Assembly: GCF_020829685.1 (NCBI RefSeq)
Contig: NZ_JAIVFR010000280.1
Location: 1-7,793 of the forward strand
Direction of reading: 5' to 3'
Source: Nostoc sp. CHAB 5715
Lineage (GTDB): Bacteria > Cyanobacteriota > Cyanobacteriia > Cyanobacteriales > Nostocaceae
DNA length: 7,793 nt
This document shows, one piece after another, positions 6,376 to 7,793 of this stretch. The stretch's first letter is position 1. Each line of letters opens with the position of its first letter. The translations under genes and the position numbers were made by a program. The notes under the pieces were generated by a model that searched no databases, was not told where the DNA came from, and worked only from the letters and a program-made list of their open reading frames with translations.

Positions 6376-6431
6376 ACCGTATAAGAGCGATTGCTTGCCT
6401 GTTACATGGGGACTTGCACCATCATCTTGTG

Positions 6432-6451
6432 GAATCTTTTGATTCTTTTTT
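6432..6451 (+). terminator. Possible weak plus-strand terminator
   Basis: GAATC (6432-6436) and GATTC (6441-6445) form a 5-bp stem with a TTTT loop, followed by six T. The stem is short and AT-rich. Before the IS arrived it lay about 100 bp beyond the P63C stop, between two convergent genes, where a terminator would be expected. Confidence 0.3.
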
Positions 6452-6460
6452 GTAGCTCTT

Positions 6461-6931
6461 CTAATAGGGACGGCCATCTTTGTGCGTTAATATCCAGGCA
6501 CCATCTGTTACCTGAGTTGCTTTGAGATCATCATTTGGGTATTCGACTTCATCTGGTGCTGTGCGATCGCCCATCTCTAGGTAGGTCACGGTTTCTTGGG
6601 ATCGGTTCACCAGTTGATGGGCAATCCCCGTACCCGCTTTGAATCCATAGCAATCCCCCGCACTCAATGAGAATTCCTGTTCTCCCACCACCAAAGTTGG
6701 AGTTCCCTCTAGAATAAAAATGAATTCATCTTGCTTTGAGTGACTATGGGCAAGGGCAGACACTGCACCAGGTGAAAGATGGGTCAGATTGACCCCAAAC
6801 TGAGTTAGCCCAAAGCACTCGCCAAGCTTTCGTTTCAACCGGACATTGACCTTTGAGGCATAGGGTTCTGGATAAATCGTTTTCCCCATCGTTGCGGGAA
6901 CGGATTGGGCTGAAATCGGTGATTGATTCAC
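6461..6931 (-). CDS. Cupin-domain protein (156 aa)
   Basis: A single-domain cupin. Motif 1 is seen as G-AVSALA-HSH-SKQD-E-FIFILE-G, giving ligands H62, H64 and E69. Motif 2 contains GDCYGFKAGTGIAHQLVN, giving H105; this His-His-Glu-His set usually binds one metal ion. The sequence GLTQFGVNL before motif 1 and YLEMGDR, YPNDDL and HKDGRPY after it are typical of a group of small bacterial cupins of about 160 residues whose substrate is unknown. I choose GTG 6931 because GGAG (6941-6938) sits six bases upstream and the length then matches the family. An upstream in-frame GTG at 7039 would add 36 residues that look non-coding. The gene is in the same direction as the ParM-like remnant but separated from it by a long palindrome. 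A HIP1 site lies within it (6563-6570). It appears intact. Confidence 0.8.
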   Translation of the reverse strand: MNQSPISAQSVPATMGKTIYPEPYASKVNVRLKRKLGECFGLTQFGVNLTHLSPGAVSALAHSHSKQDEFIFILEGTPTLVVGEQEFSLSAGDCYGFKAGTGIAHQLVNRSQETVTYLEMGDRTAPDEVEYPNDDLKATQVTDGAWILTHKDGRPY

Positions 6932-6937
6932 GATAAT

Positions 6938-6941
6938 CTCC
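6938..6941 (-). promoter_or_regulatory. Ribosome binding site deciding the cupin start
   Basis: GGAG on the minus strand, six bases before GTG 6931. It supports the 156-residue form over the longer form from GTG 7039. Confidence 0.55.
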
Positions 6942-7047
6942 GGCGTAGCTGGATAGTGATTGCTGCCATTCCCGGATGCCTGTATATGGCAACGGATTTG
7001 AAAGCTTGAAACCCACCATAATCGGTAAGGGATAAGCACAAGTATAG

Positions 7048-7107
7048 AATGTCACGAAGATTCATGTGAAATCTCGTCAAGGATTTCACATGAATCTTTG
7101 TGACATT
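7048..7107. repeat. 60-bp palindrome with 26-bp arms
   Basis: The left arm 7048-7073 (starts AATGTCAC, ends GAAATC) pairs with 7082-7107 (starts GATTTCAC, ends GTGACATT) around an 8-nt loop, TCGTCAAG. Only G7056 and T7099 do not pair by Watson-Crick, and this is a G:U pair in plus-strand RNA. It fills most of the gap between the ParM-like remnant and the cupin gene. No T run follows on either strand, so it is not a standard terminator. It may be a small foldback element or remnant; no target duplication is evident. Confidence 0.7.
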
Positions 7108-7110
7108 GGA

Positions 7111-7668
7111 TTAAACCCCTGGATGCATGGTTAAAAACCCGTTCTTCTCCCAAACTTCTTTGGGTGGAGTGGAATTGCGTACAGGCGGGGATTGGTAAGA
7201 GTCTGGGACTAATTTCTCTTTGCGTTCATAGCTAAAATTTTCATCTAGCATTCTGACGTAGCTAATATGGCTAGCCCAAACATCAGCAAGCCTGTCACCC
7301 AGCCCTTGAGTGTTTAAAGGCTTGGGAAGAACTACGCCTCCATTCCAAACAATGGGTATGCTCTCATGCAGAAAATGTTGAGTTAATTCCTTACGCACAA
7401 ACTCACTAGTACCGCCACAAATGAGAACTTCGTCCAATGCGGCGAGATTTTTCACCCACCGCAGTAATGCGCGGCAATATTCGTCACGGACAACAGATAA
7501 AACTGACTTAAACAACTCCAAATCAGAATTGATGAGAGCTTGTGTGTTTCGGCGCGACAAATTACGTAATGGATCAGAATTCCCCTGAACGGCTTCTATT
7601 AAACCGGAGGCCAAGCGAGGATCAGATGCAGATAAGCCCACGCCAGTACGTTCCACAAACTTTTGCAA
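7111..7668 (-). pseudogene. C-terminal half of a ParM/StbA-like actin ATPase, 5'-truncated (185 aa)
   Basis: The product matches the C-terminal half of cyanobacterial ParM/StbA-type proteins. The adenosine-motif-like LDEVLICGGTSEFV is at residues 78-91. The closing stretch WNGGVVLPKPLNTQGLGDRLADVW is at about 108-131, followed by a variable charged tail. Family members are typically well over 300 residues and carry phosphate motifs (DxG and DLGGGT types) in the N-terminal half; none is present here or in any frame up to the window end. The frame opens just after an in-frame TGA (7674-7672) and could start at TTG 7668, which has a good GGAGG at 7681-7677. A short protein could therefore be made, but without the ATP-binding half it should not polymerise. 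The upstream DNA is instead a repeat and the divergent phnI gene. I read it as a remnant of a plasmid-segregation-type gene. Confidence 0.65.
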
Positions 7669-7676
7669 TACTCAAA

Positions 7677-7681
7677 CCTCC
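7677..7681 (-). promoter_or_regulatory. Ribosome-binding-site-like GGAGG before the ParM-like remnant
   Basis: GGAGG on the minus strand, eight bases before TTG 7668. It may be chance: in another frame the same bases read NGGLSIA, which could be the end of lost ParM coding sequence. Confidence 0.35.
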
Positions 7682-7690
7682 ATTAACTGA

Positions 7691-7711
7691 TTCTGACTTC
7701 TGACTTCTGGA
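7691..7711 (+). repeat. TTCTGAC heptamer tandem repeat
   Basis: TTCTGAC at 7691-7697 and 7698-7704, followed by the variant TTCTGGA at 7705-7711. It is of the heptameric short-repeat type seen between genes in heterocystous cyanobacteria, and lies at the junction between the ParM-like remnant and phnI. Confidence 0.55.
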
Positions 7712-7737
7712 TTCTTCTTAAAAATTCTAAATCGACT

Positions 7738-7793
7738 ATGGGTTACATTGCGATTAAAGGCGGCGAAACGGCTATCGAAGAAGCAATTAAATT
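7738..7793 (+). CDS. phnI: PhnI, carbon-phosphorus lyase complex subunit, first 18 codons (partial)
   Basis: The plus strand reads MGYIAIKGGETAIEEAIK from ATG 7738 to the window end. This matches the conserved PhnI start; the Escherichia coli protein begins MYVAVKGGEKAI. PhnI acts with PhnG, PhnH and PhnJ in the cytoplasmic C-P lyase core complex, where it is needed to attach methylphosphonate to the ribose of ATP with loss of adenine. No Shine-Dalgarno sequence is visible upstream (AAATCGACT), which is common in cyanobacteria. In many bacteria phnG and phnH directly precede phnI. Here the upstream DNA is a heptamer repeat and the oppositely oriented ParM-like remnant, so phnI is either first in its operon or was separated from phnGH by rearrangement. 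Only the N-terminus is visible. Confidence 0.75.
   Translation, partial: MGYIAIKGGETAIEEAIK

Larger units (their letters stand above)
4232..6394. repeat. Hairpin (two 16-nt arms) split by the IS insertion
   Basis: GCGATCGCTCTAATAC (4232-4247) is complementary, at 14 of 16 positions, to GTATAAGAGCGATTGC (6379-6394). With the IS and one CTATAA copy removed, the arms enclose a 9-nt loop, CTATAAACC. The left arm contains a HIP1 octamer and the right arm a one-base variant of it. The hairpin originally stood 15 bp after the P63C stop codon and may have helped end or stabilise that transcript. There is no T run directly after it. Confidence 0.65.

Noticed and set aside
6932..7039. 36-residue N-terminal extension of the cupin protein
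   Set aside because: The residues are unlike the family and the GTG at 7039 lacks a good ribosome binding site, while GTG 6931 has GGAG at six bases.
6744..7055. Open frame of 103 codons on the minus strand overlapping the cupin gene
   Set aside because: Its downstream half is an out-of-frame reading of the cupin gene, which has clear motifs and its own ribosome binding site.

Overview
The window looks like accessory DNA from a cyanobacterium, probably a filamentous Nostocales type. The signs are three copies of the HIP1 octamer GCGATCGC (36-43, 4232-4239, 6563-6570), heptameric short tandem repeats (AGTTATC near 3124, TTCTGAC near 7691), a purine-rich intergenic segment of a kind I associate with Nostoc genomes, and protein families common in that group. 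The assignment is by pattern recognition only.

Left part (1-4216). On the minus strand, 1713 down to 1 encodes a protein with motifs of the two-barrel RNA polymerase superfamily (multi-subunit RNAP, YonO-like and QDE-1/RDR-type enzymes): a beta-like first barrel in 1048-1713 and a beta'-like DFDGD catalytic loop at 812-826. A -1 frame change at about 1050-1069 separates the two halves, and the gene runs off the window start. A small hydrophilic gene of unknown function (1762-2292) is transcribed divergently from it. A probable 181-bp MITE follows, with 10-bp inverted repeats and a 9-bp target duplication, and then a good rho-independent terminator. A small one-helix membrane protein (2653-3021, minus) and a P63C-domain, phage-type protein (3410-4216, plus) diverge from a 388-bp intergenic region rich in hairpins and short repeats.

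Middle (4248-6375). A complete 2116-bp IS1634-family insertion sequence lies here, with perfect 18-bp terminal inverted repeats and a 6-bp CTATAA target duplication. It is AT-rich compared with its surroundings. Its transposase is interrupted by one in-frame amber codon. The element sits exactly in the loop of a pre-existing hairpin just downstream of the P63C gene.

Right part (6376-7793). A small cupin protein (6461-6931, minus), a 26-bp-arm palindrome (7048-7107) and the C-terminal half of a ParM/StbA-like actin ATPase (7111-7668, minus, probably a remnant) are followed on the plus strand by the first 18 codons of phnI, a carbon-phosphorus lyase subunit. So the left side has phage- or plasmid-like character and the right edge is a phosphonate-use locus. 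Between them are an IS, a cupin gene and a truncated plasmid-partition-type gene, which suggests a rearranged junction between mobile and metabolic DNA. No RNA genes or CRISPR arrays were seen.
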